Positions 25,046 to 33,838 are shown, numbered from the stretch's first letter. The stretch is DNA of 64,000 nucleotides from DATLLN01 sp963720885 (GCA_963720885.1 CAVRGW010000002.1:434001-498000), one strand, 5' to 3'. A program made the numbers and translations. The notes: a model not told the origin generated them from the sequence alone.

Positions 25046-26314
25046 GTGAGTCATCGCATCGTGATCCTCGGGGGCGGAACTGGTGGAACCATCATGGCCA
25101 ACCGGCTGCGCCACGTCTACGATCGCGACGCGACTGAGATCATCGTGGTCGACCGTGACGACTCCCACGTGTACCAGCCGGGCCTGCTGTTCGTGCCGTT
25201 CGGGCTCGCGCAGCCAACGGAGCTCGTTCGATCGCGACGTGCTCAGTTGCACGACGGAATCGAGTTTCGGCTGGCTGAGGTCGCGGAGGTGGACGTGCAG
25301 GCGGAAACCGTGCGCCTGAGCGACGGCCAGTCGATCGACTACGACGTGCTGATCGTCGCCTCGGGGGCCCAGCTGCTGCCCGAGGAGACCGACGGCATGA
25401 CCGGGCCGGGCTGGATGGAGAATGTCTTCACCTTCTATGACCCCGCCGGCGCGACCGCGCTGTCGGACGCGCTTCGCGGTTTCGAGGGGGGACGGCTGGT
25501 GGTGAACATGGTCGACCTGCCGATCAAGTGCCCGGTCGCCCCGCTCGAGTTCGCCTTCCTCGCCGACTGGTACCTCCACGATCGCGGCATCCGCGGCGAC
25601 TCCGAGATCACCTACGTCACCTCCCTCGACGGCGCATTCACCAAGCCGGTCGCCTCGCAGCGGCTCGGCGGCCTGCTTGAGGAGAAGGGGATCGACCTGG
25701 TCACCGAGTTTGCGACGGGTGAGGTCGACGGCGCCGGCGGCCGGCTGATCAGCTACGACGAGCGTGAGATCCCCTTCGACCTGCTCGTCACGATCCCGCT
25801 CCACGGCGGGGCCGGCTTCATCGCCCGCTCGGGCGGGCTCGGCGACGACCTGGGCTTCGTCGCTGCCGATCCGCACACGCTGCAGGCGAAGGCGGCCCTG
25901 AACATCTTCGCCATCGGCGACGCCACAAACCTGCCGACCTCGAAGGCGGGCTCGGTCACCCACTTCGAGGCGGACGTACTGACGGAGAACATCCGCCGCC
26001 ACCTCGCCGGCCGCCCTCTCGACGGCGAGTTCGATGGGCACGCCAACTGCTTCATCGAGACCGGATTTCGAAAGGCGCTGCTGATCGACTTCAACTACGA
26101 CACCGAGCCGCTGCCCGGACGATTCCCAGCCCCCGGGGTGGGACCGCTCCCGCTGCTCAAGGAGTCGCACCTGAACCACATCGGCAAGCTCATGTTCCAG
26201 TGGTTCTACTGGCACCTGCTGCTCCCCGGCCGCGACATCCCCGGCATTCCCAGCCAGATGTCGATGGCCGGCAAGCACCCCGTCGAAGTGACCACACCAC
26301 CACCGGAGGCCTGA
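25046..26314 (+). CDS. sqr: Sulfide:quinone oxidoreductase family flavoprotein
   Basis: A 422-residue protein: ILGGGTGGTIMANRLR (FAD), YQPGLLFVPFG, the first redox Cys in LPIKCPVAPLEF (about residue 162), IFAIGDATNLPTSKAGS (FAD, C-terminal) and a second Cys in HANCFIETG (about 338). Two spaced Cys with Rossmann motifs fit SQR, which oxidises sulfide to polysulfide and reduces membrane quinone. The C-terminal helices (LMFQWFYWHLLLPG) would dock on the membrane. It is followed 1 bp later by a TusE/DsrC-like gene, then a DsrE-like gene, an operon for sulfide oxidation and sulfane-sulfur handling. Confidence 0.85.
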   Translation: MSHRIVILGGGTGGTIMANRLRHVYDRDATEIIVVDRDDSHVYQPGLLFVPFGLAQPTELVRSRRAQLHDGIEFRLAEVAEVDVQAETVRLSDGQSIDYDVLIVASGAQLLPEETDGMTGPGWMENVFTFYDPAGATALSDALRGFEGGRLVVNMVDLPIKCPVAPLEFAFLADWYLHDRGIRGDSEITYVTSLDGAFTKPVASQRLGGLLEEKGIDLVTEFATGEVDGAGGRLISYDEREIPFDLLVTIPLHGGAGFIARSGGLGDDLGFVAADPHTLQAKAALNIFAIGDATNLPTSKAGSVTHFEADVLTENIRRHLAGRPLDGEFDGHANCFIETGFRKALLIDFNYDTEPLPGRFPAPGVGPLPLLKESHLNHIGKLMFQWFYWHLLLPGRDIPGIPSQMSMAGKHPVEVTTPPPEA

Positions 26315-26315
26315 C

Positions 26316-26633
26316 ATGCCGACCGCCACCATCGCCGACACCGTCGTCAACGTCGATCCCGAGGGATTCCTGGAGGATCCCGCGGTCTGGACACCCGGGA
26401 TGGGAGTCGAGATCGCCAGAGCCAACGGCATCGACGTCCTCACCGACCGCCACTGGCAGGTCGTCAACTTCATGCGTAACGCCTACCTCGAGACCGGAAC
26501 CGCGCCCTCGATCCGTACCCTCGGCAAGGCGTCCGGCGTCCCCATCAAGGAGCTCTACCAACTGTTCCCCAAAGGCCCCGCGAAGCTGGCCGCCAAGATC
26601 GGCGGGATCCCCAAGCCACGCGGCTGCATCTAA
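26316..26633 (+). CDS. TusE/DsrC-like sulfur carrier lacking the second Cys
   Basis: A 105-residue protein: VDPEGFLEDPAVWTPGM, ITLTDRHW-type helix (VLTDRHWQVVNFMRN), IRTLGKASGV and the flexible C-terminal arm KIGGIPKPRGCI. The penultimate Cys (CysA) is kept. The Cys ten residues before it in true DsrC (ACKIAG) is Ala here (AAKIGG). One-Cys forms act as TusE-like persulfide carriers rather than DsrC trisulfide substrates. No dsrAB are in the window. It probably accepts sulfane sulfur from the neighbouring DsrE-like protein. Confidence 0.87.
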   Translation: MPTATIADTVVNVDPEGFLEDPAVWTPGMGVEIARANGIDVLTDRHWQVVNFMRNAYLETGTAPSIRTLGKASGVPIKELYQLFPKGPAKLAAKIGGIPKPRGCI

Positions 26634-26654
26634 GCCATCACGGAGGGCATCACC

Positions 26655-27122
26655 ATGAGCGACACCATCGACAAAGTCTCCATCATCATCTCGCGAGGAT
26701 CGCTCGAAGGCGTCTACCCCGGCCTGATCATGGCCAACGGGGCGCGCATGGAAGGCATCGACGCCAACCTCTTCTTCACCTTCTTCGGCCTCGACGCCAT
26801 CCACAAGACCAAGCACGACCACGTCAAGGTCGCCACCGTCGGCGAGCCCGGACTCCACCTCGCCACCTGGCTGGGAGGCTTCCCCGGCATGTCCACGCTC
26901 GTCACCCACCAGCTGGCCGGCAAGATGGAAGAGCTCGATATCCCGCCGATCCCCGAGTTCGTCGAGATGATCTCCGACTCCGGCGGCGGCCTCTACGCCT
27001 GCAAGGCATCAGTCGACCTGTTCGGACTCGATCGCAGCGACTTCATCGACCAGGTCGACGACGTCATCACCGTCGGCGAGTTCTACCAGCTCGCGGGCGG
27101 CGGCCAGATCATCTTCACCTGA
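26655..27122 (+). CDS. DsrE/DsrF-like sulfurtransferase (DsrE2 type)
   Basis: A 155-residue protein with a DsrE fold: ISRGSLEGVYPGLIMANGAR, LFFTFFGLDAIHK, FVEMISDSGGGLYACKASVD with the probable sulfur-carrying Cys, and EFYQLAGGGQIIFT at the end. It has the hydrophobic GMSTLVTHQLAGKM loop seen in membrane-associated DsrE2 proteins. It lies 21 bp after tusE. It is proposed to relay sulfane sulfur between SQR and the TusE-like carrier. Confidence 0.87.
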   Translation: MSDTIDKVSIIISRGSLEGVYPGLIMANGARMEGIDANLFFTFFGLDAIHKTKHDHVKVATVGEPGLHLATWLGGFPGMSTLVTHQLAGKMEELDIPPIPEFVEMISDSGGGLYACKASVDLFGLDRSDFIDQVDDVITVGEFYQLAGGGQIIFT

Positions 27123-27257
27123 GCCCAACCCACGCCGCTCCCTCGGCCCGGGATTGCATTCGCTGGGACGGGCCGGCGTCATGTAGGCCGTTGCGGGGCG
27201 CGCCGAAGGGCCGGTACTCAAGGCACCATCGGACCCCCGAGTGGGGTGCCCGGCGGT

Positions 27258-27275
27258 TGTTAAGACTCTTGTAAG
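27258..27275 (+). promoter_or_regulatory. Copy 1 of a shared element, candidate OmpR-family operator
   Basis: TGTTAAGACTCTTGTAAG, 45 bp before the PLP-enzyme start. TAAG occurs twice exactly 11 bp apart, the spacing of OmpR/PhoB-family direct repeats. It shares 14 of 18 positions with the elements at 32355 and 34997. Confidence 0.45.
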
Positions 27276-27319
27276 TGTTTCGTCGCAGAATCGCAAGCTG
27301 GCTGTCCGAGACTTGCAGC

Positions 27320-28465
27320 ATGGCCGGCGCTGGACCAGCAACTGTGTCGATCCACGGAACGCTGGGCCGGGTCCGCGCGATCTCGACGCCTATCGAGCGC
27401 GCCACCGCGGATCACGAGCGAGACGGCCCGCGGTACTCGCGCTTCGCGAACCCGACGGTCGACGCCGTGGCGGAGCGGATCGCCGCTCTCGAGGGCGCTG
27501 ACAGTGCCGTGCTCGTGGCCTCAGGCTCGGCTGCGATCGCATGCTCGTTGATCGCATCGACTCCTCCGCGCGGCACCATCGTCGCCGCGGCCGAGGTCTG
27601 CGGCGACGCGGCCGCACTGCTGACCGAGCAATTGCCGCTGCTCGGCAGATTCGTGCGATTCGTTCCCGTCGACGACCTCGAGGCGTGGCGGGCCGCCCTC
27701 GCCGGCGGCGCGACGACCGCCTACGTCGAGACGATCTCCAACCCCGGCCTGCGTGTGGCGGACGTCCCGCGGATCTCGGCGATCGCGACGGAGACCGGGA
27801 GCCGACTGGTCGTCGACGCCACGCTGTCGACGCCGGTGAACCAGCAGCCGCTGGCGCAAGGCGCCGACCTTGTCGTCCACTCCGCCGGCAAGTACCTGAA
27901 CGGCCACGGCGACCTGATCGCGGGAACGGTGGCGGGAGGCGCCTCCACGGTGGCAGCAGTGCGCGAGGTCGTGCAGCGCCTCGGCGCTTGCGCCGACCCG
28001 GCCGCGGCGTTCCTGCTAGAGCGCGGCCTGAAAACCCTGACGCTGCGCATGGAGCGCCACGGGGCGAGCGCGTTGCTGGTCGCCCGCCGTCTGCAGGCGG
28101 TCACCGGGGTCTCCGACGTCCGCCACCCGGCGTTGCCGAACCACCCCGATTCGGCGGTCGCCCAACGACTGCTGAGCGGAGGTTCCGGGGTGATCCGCTT
28201 CACGTTCGACGGCGGGGGGCCCGCCGCGGGGCGCTTCGGAGCTGCCCTGCGACTGATCGGCCGCGCACCCACGCTGGGCACCGCTGAATCGCTGGCCTGG
28301 CTGCCCGGGATCGACCGCCACGCCTCGGAGCCCACCGCATCCGTCACCGACCGAGGGATGGTGCGGCTGTCGGTGGGACTGGAGGATCCCGCGGACATCG
28401 TGGCGGACCTCGACGCTGCGCTCTCACCCATCGCAAGCTCCGCGAACGCGTCCGCAGCACGGTGA
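27320..28465 (+). CDS. PLP-dependent trans-sulfuration-type enzyme (cystathionine gamma-lyase/synthase family)
   Basis: A 381-residue fold-type I enzyme: YSRFANPTVDAVAERIAALEG, VASGSAAIACSL, YVETISNPGLRVAD, VDATLSTPVNQ and the PLP lysine in HSAGKYLNGHGDLIAG. The family catalyses beta/gamma elimination or replacement on sulfur amino acids. It is the first gene of a run of overlapping genes with two glycosyltransferase-like proteins and a molybdoenzyme, so a role outside ordinary methionine metabolism is possible. ATG 27320 is chosen because similarity begins there. Confidence 0.87.
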   Translation: MAGAGPATVSIHGTLGRVRAISTPIERATADHERDGPRYSRFANPTVDAVAERIAALEGADSAVLVASGSAAIACSLIASTPPRGTIVAAAEVCGDAAALLTEQLPLLGRFVRFVPVDDLEAWRAALAGGATTAYVETISNPGLRVADVPRISAIATETGSRLVVDATLSTPVNQQPLAQGADLVVHSAGKYLNGHGDLIAGTVAGGASTVAAVREVVQRLGACADPAAAFLLERGLKTLTLRMERHGASALLVARRLQAVTGVSDVRHPALPNHPDSAVAQRLLSGGSGVIRFTFDGGGPAAGRFGAALRLIGRAPTLGTAESLAWLPGIDRHASEPTASVTDRGMVRLSVGLEDPADIVADLDAALSPIASSANASAAR

Positions 28466-29106
28466 TTGACGTCGTCCTGCCTGTACTCGATGAGGTCGAG
28501 GCGATCCCCTGGGTGCTGGGCCGCATCCCCGACGGATACCGGCCGATCGTCGTCGACAACGGTTCCACAGACGGGTCGGGCCACACAGCCCGCTCGCTGG
28601 GTGCGCTGGTGGTGGAGGCGCCGGTCGCAGGGTTCGGGTCGGCGTGCTTCGCCGGCCTGTGCGCGGCCGATTCGGACGTCGTCTGCTTCATGGACTGCGA
28701 CGGTTCGCTCGACCCCCGCCAGTTGCCGGCGGTCACCTCACGGGTGGAGAGCGATGCGGCCGACCTCGTGCTCGGCGCCCGGACGGCTGCGGCCGGCGCC
28801 TGGCCGTTGCATGCCCGCCTTGCAAACTGGGCGATCGCACACTGGCTCAACCACCGCTGCGGCGTGCATCTGTCGGACCTCGGCCCGATGCGGGCGATGC
28901 CCCGATTGGCCGCGCTCGACCTCGGTATCCACGATCGCCGGTCGGGGTGGCCCCTGGAGATGGTGGTGCGCGCCGCACGGTCGGGCTGGCGGATCGAGGA
29001 GACGACTGTGTCGTATCTGCCCCGCCGGGGCGGACGCTCAAAGGTCAGCGGCAGCGTGCGCGGAACGCTGCGCGCGGTCGCCGACATGGCCCGGGTCTCG
29101 CCGTGA
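28462..29106 (+). CDS. Family 2 glycosyltransferase (DPM1/polyprenol-phosphate type)
   Basis: A 214-residue GT-A protein starting at GTG 28462, overlapping the previous stop by 4 bases. It has VVLPVLDEVEAIPWVLGRIP, VVDNGSTDGSG and the DXD-like motif in CFMDCDGSLDP, plus LVLGART. It lacks membrane helices. It probably moves a sugar from a nucleotide donor to a lipid carrier or small acceptor. It is coupled to the TIGR04282-type gene by a further overlap. Confidence 0.88.
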   Translation: MIDVVLPVLDEVEAIPWVLGRIPDGYRPIVVDNGSTDGSGHTARSLGALVVEAPVAGFGSACFAGLCAADSDVVCFMDCDGSLDPRQLPAVTSRVESDAADLVLGARTAAAGAWPLHARLANWAIAHWLNHRCGVHLSDLGPMRAMPRLAALDLGIHDRRSGWPLEMVVRAARSGWRIEETTVSYLPRRGGRSKVSGSVRGTLRAVADMARVSP

Positions 29107-29741
29107 CACGGCTCGTCGTCCTGGCCAAGGAGCCGCGGCCAGGGCATGTGAAGACCCGGCTCTGCCCACCGCTCACGCCGTCGCAAGCGGCAATGCTCGC
29201 CGAGGCCGCGCTGGCCACCACGCTGGCCGCTGTCGCGAGCGCAGCGACTCGGACGCCCCTTGTCGCGCTGGACGGGGCGCCCGGTGAGTGGCTGCCGGAG
29301 GCATTCGCCGTTGTGCCCCAGCGCGGAACCGGGCACGACGAGCGGATCGCGAACGCGCTCGCCGACGCGGACGGGCCGGCGTTCCTGATCGGGATGGACA
29401 GTCCCCAGGTCACTCCGGCGCTACTCGCATCGGCGGCAGCGGCAGTCGCGGATCCGGCCACCGATGCCGTGCTCGGGCTGGCCGAGGACGGCGGCTGGTG
29501 GGGCATGGGGGTGCGTGTCGCGGATCCGGCCACTGTCCTCGGCATCCCGATGAGCCGCGCCGACACCGGCGCCCGACAGCTGCGCCGCCTGCGTTCGCTC
29601 GGACTCCGCACCCGGGTGCTCCCGACGCTTCGCGATGTCGACCAGATCGAGGACGCCAGAGCTGTCGCAGCGTTGATCCCCGCGAGCCCCTTCGCCCTCA
29701 CGCTCGCGGCCGTGGAGCAGCAGGCGGTCGCACTTGCCTGA
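29103..29741 (+). CDS. TIGR04282 / DUF2064 family GT-A-like protein
   Basis: A 212-residue protein from GTG 29103. Start VVLAKEPRPGHVKTRLCPPL is the nucleotide-binding signature of the family; FLIGMDSPQVTP and GLAEDGGWWGMGV follow. Family members are named after arsenosugar biosynthesis clusters but most occur outside them. They resemble nucleotidyl- or glycosyltransferases. No arsenic genes are seen here. It is commonly paired with a GT2 protein as in this case. Confidence 0.87.
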   Translation: MTRLVVLAKEPRPGHVKTRLCPPLTPSQAAMLAEAALATTLAAVASAATRTPLVALDGAPGEWLPEAFAVVPQRGTGHDERIANALADADGPAFLIGMDSPQVTPALLASAAAAVADPATDAVLGLAEDGGWWGMGVRVADPATVLGIPMSRADTGARQLRRLRSLGLRTRVLPTLRDVDQIEDARAVAALIPASPFALTLAAVEQQAVALA

Positions 29742-30891
29742 CCGACCGTTCCCTCCGAAGCCCGACGTGGGGCCGTTTCGCGACGACGCGTTCCAGAGTC
29801 GACTACACGGCGAACGCTCCGCCGCGATGCTTGGCATCGCGCTGGCCACGGCGTTCACCGTGTGCTTCGTCACCGGGCTGATCTCGCACTTCATCCAGCG
29901 CGGCCCGGAATGGACGCAGGAGGCCTGGCCCGCCCACCCTGTCTCGCTCTACCGGATCACACAGGGCGTGCACGTGCTCACCGGGATGGCATCGATTCCC
30001 CTCCTCCTGGCCAAGTTATGGGTGGCGTATCCACGGCTCTGGGAATGGCCGCCGGTGCGCGACCCGCTGCACGCACTCGAACGCCTCGGCGTGGCCGCGC
30101 TGGTCGCCGGAGCGATCTTCCAGGTCGTCACCGGGCTGCTGAACATCTTCTACTGGTATGCGTTCCCCTTCCCGTTCCCGTCGGCGCACTATGCGGGGGC
30201 GTGGATCGCAATCGGCGGCCTGATCATGCACATCGGCGCCAAGTGGCAGATCGCACGGCGGGCGCTCCGGGCAAGCCCGCCGCCCTCCGCCGGCGCCGGA
30301 CTCTCCCGCCGCGGGTTCCTGATCGTCATCGGGGGGACGTCCGGCCTGATCCTCGCCACGTCCGTCGGTTCGGTGCTACCGGCACTCTCGGGCCTGGCCG
30401 TCCTCGCACCCCGCCGTGCGGGATACGGTCCCCAGGGCGTGCCGATCAACCACACCGCGGGTCCGACGGTGCGCGCCGCTGCCCGTTCGGCCGACTACCA
30501 CCTGGAAGTGTCAGGGGCCGTGCGCTCCCCGCTGTCCCTCTCGTTGGATGAGGTGCGCGCGATGCCGCTTGCCTCGTCCGTGCTGCCCATCTCCTGCGTC
30601 GAGGGCTGGAGCACGTCCGCCACCTGGCGGGGCGTGCGCGTCCGCGATTTGCTCGATCGAGCCGGCGCAGCGGAGGACGCAACGATCACCGTCGAATCGC
30701 TCGAGCAACACGGCGGGCTCCGCCGCTCGGTGCTCTACCAGAGCCATGCCCGCGACTCGCTCACGCTGCTGGCGCTCGAGCTCAACGGCGAGCCGCTGCA
30801 CATCGACCACGGCTACCCGCTCCGGCTGATCGCCCCGAATCGGCCGGGCGTCGAGCAGACCAAGTGGGTCGCCAGGCTGGTGGTCGCATGA
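29734..30891 (+). CDS. Membrane molybdopterin oxidoreductase with cytochrome b-like N-terminus
   Basis: A 385-residue fusion. The N-terminal 170 residues hold four or five membrane helices with His residues in GLISHFIQRG, ITQGVHVLTG, PFPSAHYAG and IMHIGAK, a cytochrome b561-type pattern. LSRRGFL precedes a further hydrophobic segment. The C-terminal domain (about 230-385) is of the sulfite oxidase/YedY type with the Mo-binding Cys in PISCVEGWS. Electrons would pass between quinone and an extracytoplasmic substrate. TTG 29734 overlaps the previous stop. Substrate unknown; methionine sulfoxide or an oxidised glycan are possibilities only. Confidence 0.85.
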   Translation: MPDRPFPPKPDVGPFRDDAFQSRLHGERSAAMLGIALATAFTVCFVTGLISHFIQRGPEWTQEAWPAHPVSLYRITQGVHVLTGMASIPLLLAKLWVAYPRLWEWPPVRDPLHALERLGVAALVAGAIFQVVTGLLNIFYWYAFPFPFPSAHYAGAWIAIGGLIMHIGAKWQIARRALRASPPPSAGAGLSRRGFLIVIGGTSGLILATSVGSVLPALSGLAVLAPRRAGYGPQGVPINHTAGPTVRAAARSADYHLEVSGAVRSPLSLSLDEVRAMPLASSVLPISCVEGWSTSATWRGVRVRDLLDRAGAAEDATITVESLEQHGGLRRSVLYQSHARDSLTLLALELNGEPLHIDHGYPLRLIAPNRPGVEQTKWVARLVVA

Positions 30892-31307
30892 GGGACGACG
30901 ACAGCCGCGGGCCGATGCTGGTCGGCCTCGTATGCGGCGCCCCATTTCTGGCCTTCGGGGGATATCAGGTGATCTCGCGGAACCTGGACATCACGGGCAT
31001 CGCCGTCTGGATGGCGGGTGGCGTCGCCCTTCACGATTTCCTCCTCGTCCCGCTGGTCTTCGCCGTCGGAGCGATGATCCGCAGAAGGGCGCGCGGCCGA
31101 ATGCTGGCGCCGGTCGAGGCCGCCCTCGTGGCGACCGGAATCCTCGTCCTGTTCGCGGTACCGGCGCTCAGCGGCAAGGGACGAAGCGCCGCCGACCCCA
31201 GCCGGGTGCCGGGCGATTACCCGGTGGCACTGGCAGTGCTCGTGGCGATGATCTGGATCGCCGCCGGAGCGTGGTACCTACTCGACAACCGCCGCGGTCG
31301 GCCGTAG
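30888..31307 (+). CDS. Small integral membrane protein
   Basis: A 139-residue protein with four hydrophobic helices: MLVGLVCGAPFLAFGGYQVI, ITGIAVWMAGGVALHDFLLV, AALVATGILVLFAVPAL and VALAVLVAMIWIAAGAWYLL. ATG 30888 overlaps the preceding stop (ATGA), so it is translationally coupled to the molybdoenzyme and is probably its membrane partner. The 3' end overlaps the convergent epimerase gene by 30 bp. Confidence 0.75.
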   Translation: MRDDDSRGPMLVGLVCGAPFLAFGGYQVISRNLDITGIAVWMAGGVALHDFLLVPLVFAVGAMIRRRARGRMLAPVEAALVATGILVLFAVPALSGKGRSAADPSRVPGDYPVALAVLVAMIWIAAGAWYLLDNRRGRP

Positions 31308-32315
31308 CGGCGTGCCGGCCAGCTCGCGCATGCCGTCGTCGAACCCGATCCGGGCCTGGAAGCCGAGCACCCGGCGGATACGGTCGGGCGAGCACATGAT
31401 GTGGCGGACGTCTCCGAGCCGAAATTCCCCAGTGACAACCGGGGACAGGTCGGGCCGGATCGCCTGGCTCAGGGCTCGGGCAATGTCTCCCACCGACCGG
31501 GGCCGGCCGGTGGCGACGTTCAGCGCCTGGTACCCCGTCGCCTCCGACTCGAGCGCCAGGACGTTCGCGCGTGCGACGTCGGCGACGTGGACGAAGTCGC
31601 GGAGCTGATGGCCGTCCTCGAACACCGACGGAGGTTCGCCGCGCTCGAGCGCACTTCGAAAGATGGCTGCCACGCCCGCATAGGGGGTGTCTCGAGGCAT
31701 CCCGGGGCCGTAGACGTTGTGGTATCGCAGGGCGATGGACGGACGGCCGCACTCCCGTGCGAACACCGCGCTCAGGTGCTCCTGATGCAGCTTTGTGGCG
31801 GCGTACACGTTGCGCGGATCGAGCCGAGCGTCCTCGTCTGCTGGCTCGGGAACGAGTGCATCGCCGCAGAACGGGCACGAGGGGTCGAACCGTCCCAGCT
31901 CCAGGTTCTCGCGCCGCCGTGGCGGCGCCTCGACTGCGCCGTGGCTGGGACACCGGACGGGCGATTCGCCGTAGACGACACAGCTTCCCGCCAGCACGAG
32001 CCGCCGGGCGCTCGACCGAGCCATCTGCTGGAGCAGTACCGCCGTGCCCAGATCGTTGTGCGCGGCATAGCCGGCGATGTCGTCGAACCTCACGCCCAGG
32101 CCGACCATCGCGGCCTGATGACTGACCGCGTCGATGCCAACGAGAGCGCTGGCCACCGCCGCCGGATCGCGGACGTCGCCGGCGATCACCACCGCCGGCA
32201 GCGGCACCGTGGCTGCGGCCGTGTCGAGGATCCGCACCTCGTGCCCGCGTTCGGCGAGCTGTGTGACGACATGCGAACCGATAAACCCGAGACCGCCTGT
32301 GACGAGCACACGCAT
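31278..32315 (-). CDS. NAD-dependent nucleotide-sugar epimerase/dehydratase
   Basis: A 345-residue extended SDR: VTGGLGFIGSHVVTQL (NAD), the catalytic Tyr-XXX-Lys in VYAATKLHQEH, LRYHNVYGPGMPRDTPYAG and ALNVATGRPRSVGDIA. An insertion with two Cys (SCPFCGDALVPEP) is characteristic of a subset of actinobacterial epimerases. It would make or modify a nucleotide sugar for the neighbouring transferases. Divergent from the GT-C gene; the shared element at 32355 lies between them. Confidence 0.9.
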   Translation of the reverse strand: MRVLVTGGLGFIGSHVVTQLAERGHEVRILDTAAATVPLPAVVIAGDVRDPAAVASALVGIDAVSHQAAMVGLGVRFDDIAGYAAHNDLGTAVLLQQMARSSARRLVLAGSCVVYGESPVRCPSHGAVEAPPRRRENLELGRFDPSCPFCGDALVPEPADEDARLDPRNVYAATKLHQEHLSAVFARECGRPSIALRYHNVYGPGMPRDTPYAGVAAIFRSALERGEPPSVFEDGHQLRDFVHVADVARANVLALESEATGYQALNVATGRPRSVGDIARALSQAIRPDLSPVVTGEFRLGDVRHIMCSPDRIRRVLGFQARIGFDDGMRELAGTPLRPTAAVVE

Positions 32316-32354
32316 GCCGGGGTTCTAGCCGACATCTCACCCAACTCCGATGAC

Positions 32355-32378
32355 TGTTCGCACTCTCGTAAGGATCGA
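32355..32378 (+). promoter_or_regulatory. Copy 2 of the shared element
   Basis: TGTTCGCACTC followed by TCGTAAGGATCGA. 22 of 24 positions equal those of the minus-strand copy at 34997-35020. It lies in the 62-bp gap between the divergent epimerase and GT-C genes and touches the ATG of the latter. Confidence 0.55.
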
Positions 32379-33694
32379 TGACCCGAGCAGATCCCCATCC
32401 GATCCACGCGGATATCCGCAGCGCTTGGCCGCGGCGGCGGGTCGGGACACTGTTCGTGCTCGTCGCGGTCGCCGTCTGCGCGGCGGGATACCTGCTCCCC
32501 CGGTACGGCGTCAGGCTGGGTGCACCGAGCCCGCCGTTCTACGGATTCTTCCACCCCGTGCTGACGCCCTGGCTGGCGGCATCCGCCGCGGGCCTCGGGT
32601 TGCTCGTGCTGGCCGCCGCGAAGCTGGCGGCGGCGCCCGGCCGGTGGTTCCTCGCACTCAGCGCCCCGCTCGCCCTGTCCGCCCAGATCACCGTCAACGT
32701 GACGCGGCACGGCCCCGGGGAGCTGGCGCGGCCGTTGACCGGTCGGATCGGCGAGAACGACGCGCTCGCGTCCCTGCACCTGTTCACCCGCCACCCGGTG
32801 GGCTTCCTGGAGCAGTTCGCCTCTCGCGTCCACGACCTCGGCCTGCCCATCCACGTGATGGGGCATCCACCCGGCTCGACCGTGCTGCTCGGCGGCCTGA
32901 GTGCTGTCGGACTGGCCGGACCGTGGCCCGCGGTCGCGGCGATCCTGGCTATCGGCGCACTGGCGGCGCCGCTGGTCACACTGCTGGGCCGGGAACTCGC
33001 GGACGAGCGGTCGGCCCGGATGGCGACGCTGGCCTGGGTGTTCGCCCCGAGCGTGCTGCTCGAGAACGCGACCTCGTTCGACGCGGTGTACGCAACAGCG
33101 GGCCTCGCCACCGCGCTGCAGGTCGTGCGACATCGGCGGGCGGCTGCGACCGCCGGTGCCATCGCCTGCTCGTTCCTCAGCTACGCACTCCTCGGCGCGA
33201 TCGTCTGGGCGCTCCTGATCGTGGCAGCGCACGGGCATCCACGGCGTGCCGCCAGGTTGGCCGGCTGGATGCTCGCCGGCGTCGTCGCCTCCTCCATCGT
33301 CCTGTACGTGGCGACCGGGTACGACCCGATCGCCGCGTTCCGCGCGACCAGCTACGCGTACGCCCACGGTGTCTCGCGCCACCGGCCCAACTGGTACTGG
33401 GTGGTCGGCGATCTGGTCGCGTTCTTCGTCGCGCTCGGGCCGGCGGTCGCACTGGCCTTCGCAGACCAGCTGTCCGGGCGATCGCGAACCGCGGTCGTGA
33501 CGATGGCCGTGCTCTCCATCGCTGCTCTCGGCGGCTTCTCCAAGGCGGAGGTCGAAAGGATCTGGCTGTTCGCCGTACCGTTTGTCGCCGTCGCCGCCGC
33601 ACCGAGGCTCCGCGACGCCGAACCGAGGCTGCTGCTCGCAGGCCTGGCCCTGCAGGCACTGGCGGTCGAGGTAGCCGTCGGCACCACTTGGTGA
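32378..33694 (+). CDS. GT-C-type membrane glycosyltransferase-like protein
   Basis: A 438-residue protein with about ten membrane helices. An extracytoplasmic loop after helix 3 carries HLFTRHPVGFLEQFASR and the motif MGHPPGSTVLLG (HPPG is typical of polyprenol-sugar-dependent GT-C enzymes). FSKAEVERIWLFAVPF near the C-terminus recalls mycobacterial-type mannosyl/arabinosyltransferases. It probably transfers a sugar from the lipid carrier made by the GT2 gene. ATG 32378 directly follows the shared element. Confidence 0.7.
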   Translation: MTRADPHPIHADIRSAWPRRRVGTLFVLVAVAVCAAGYLLPRYGVRLGAPSPPFYGFFHPVLTPWLAASAAGLGLLVLAAAKLAAAPGRWFLALSAPLALSAQITVNVTRHGPGELARPLTGRIGENDALASLHLFTRHPVGFLEQFASRVHDLGLPIHVMGHPPGSTVLLGGLSAVGLAGPWPAVAAILAIGALAAPLVTLLGRELADERSARMATLAWVFAPSVLLENATSFDAVYATAGLATALQVVRHRRAAATAGAIACSFLSYALLGAIVWALLIVAAHGHPRRAARLAGWMLAGVVASSIVLYVATGYDPIAAFRATSYAYAHGVSRHRPNWYWVVGDLVAFFVALGPAVALAFADQLSGRSRTAVVTMAVLSIAALGGFSKAEVERIWLFAVPFVAVAAAPRLRDAEPRLLLAGLALQALAVEVAVGTTW

Positions 33695-33794
33695 CATCGG
33701 CACCGGCTGCCGCGTGACAGCGACTCGTCGTGGCTGTCGCACGAGTGTTGTTCGATGGAGTGCGAGCCGCAATCCGGACGACCTCTTAGGCACG

Positions 33795-33832
33795 CCGCCC
33801 GGGGCGCCGGCCGATGCCGGCGCCCCGGGCGG
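33795..33832. terminator. Strong hairpin terminator
   Basis: Perfect 17-bp stem CCGCCCGGGGCGCCGGC / GCCGGCGCCCCGGGCGG with loop CGAT, 6 bp past the stop of the lactonase-like gene and 100 bp past the GT-C gene. It serves both convergent genes. Confidence 0.85.
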
Positions 33833-33838
33833 TCGCGC

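Noticed and set aside
24926..26473. A 515-codon minus-strand frame opposite sqr
   Set aside because: The plus strand encodes a recognisable flavoprotein with redox Cys motifs; the antisense frame has no features.
29103..29741. Arsenosugar biosynthesis cluster
   Set aside because: Only the family name of the TIGR04282 protein points there; no arsM, arsS or other arsenic gene is present.
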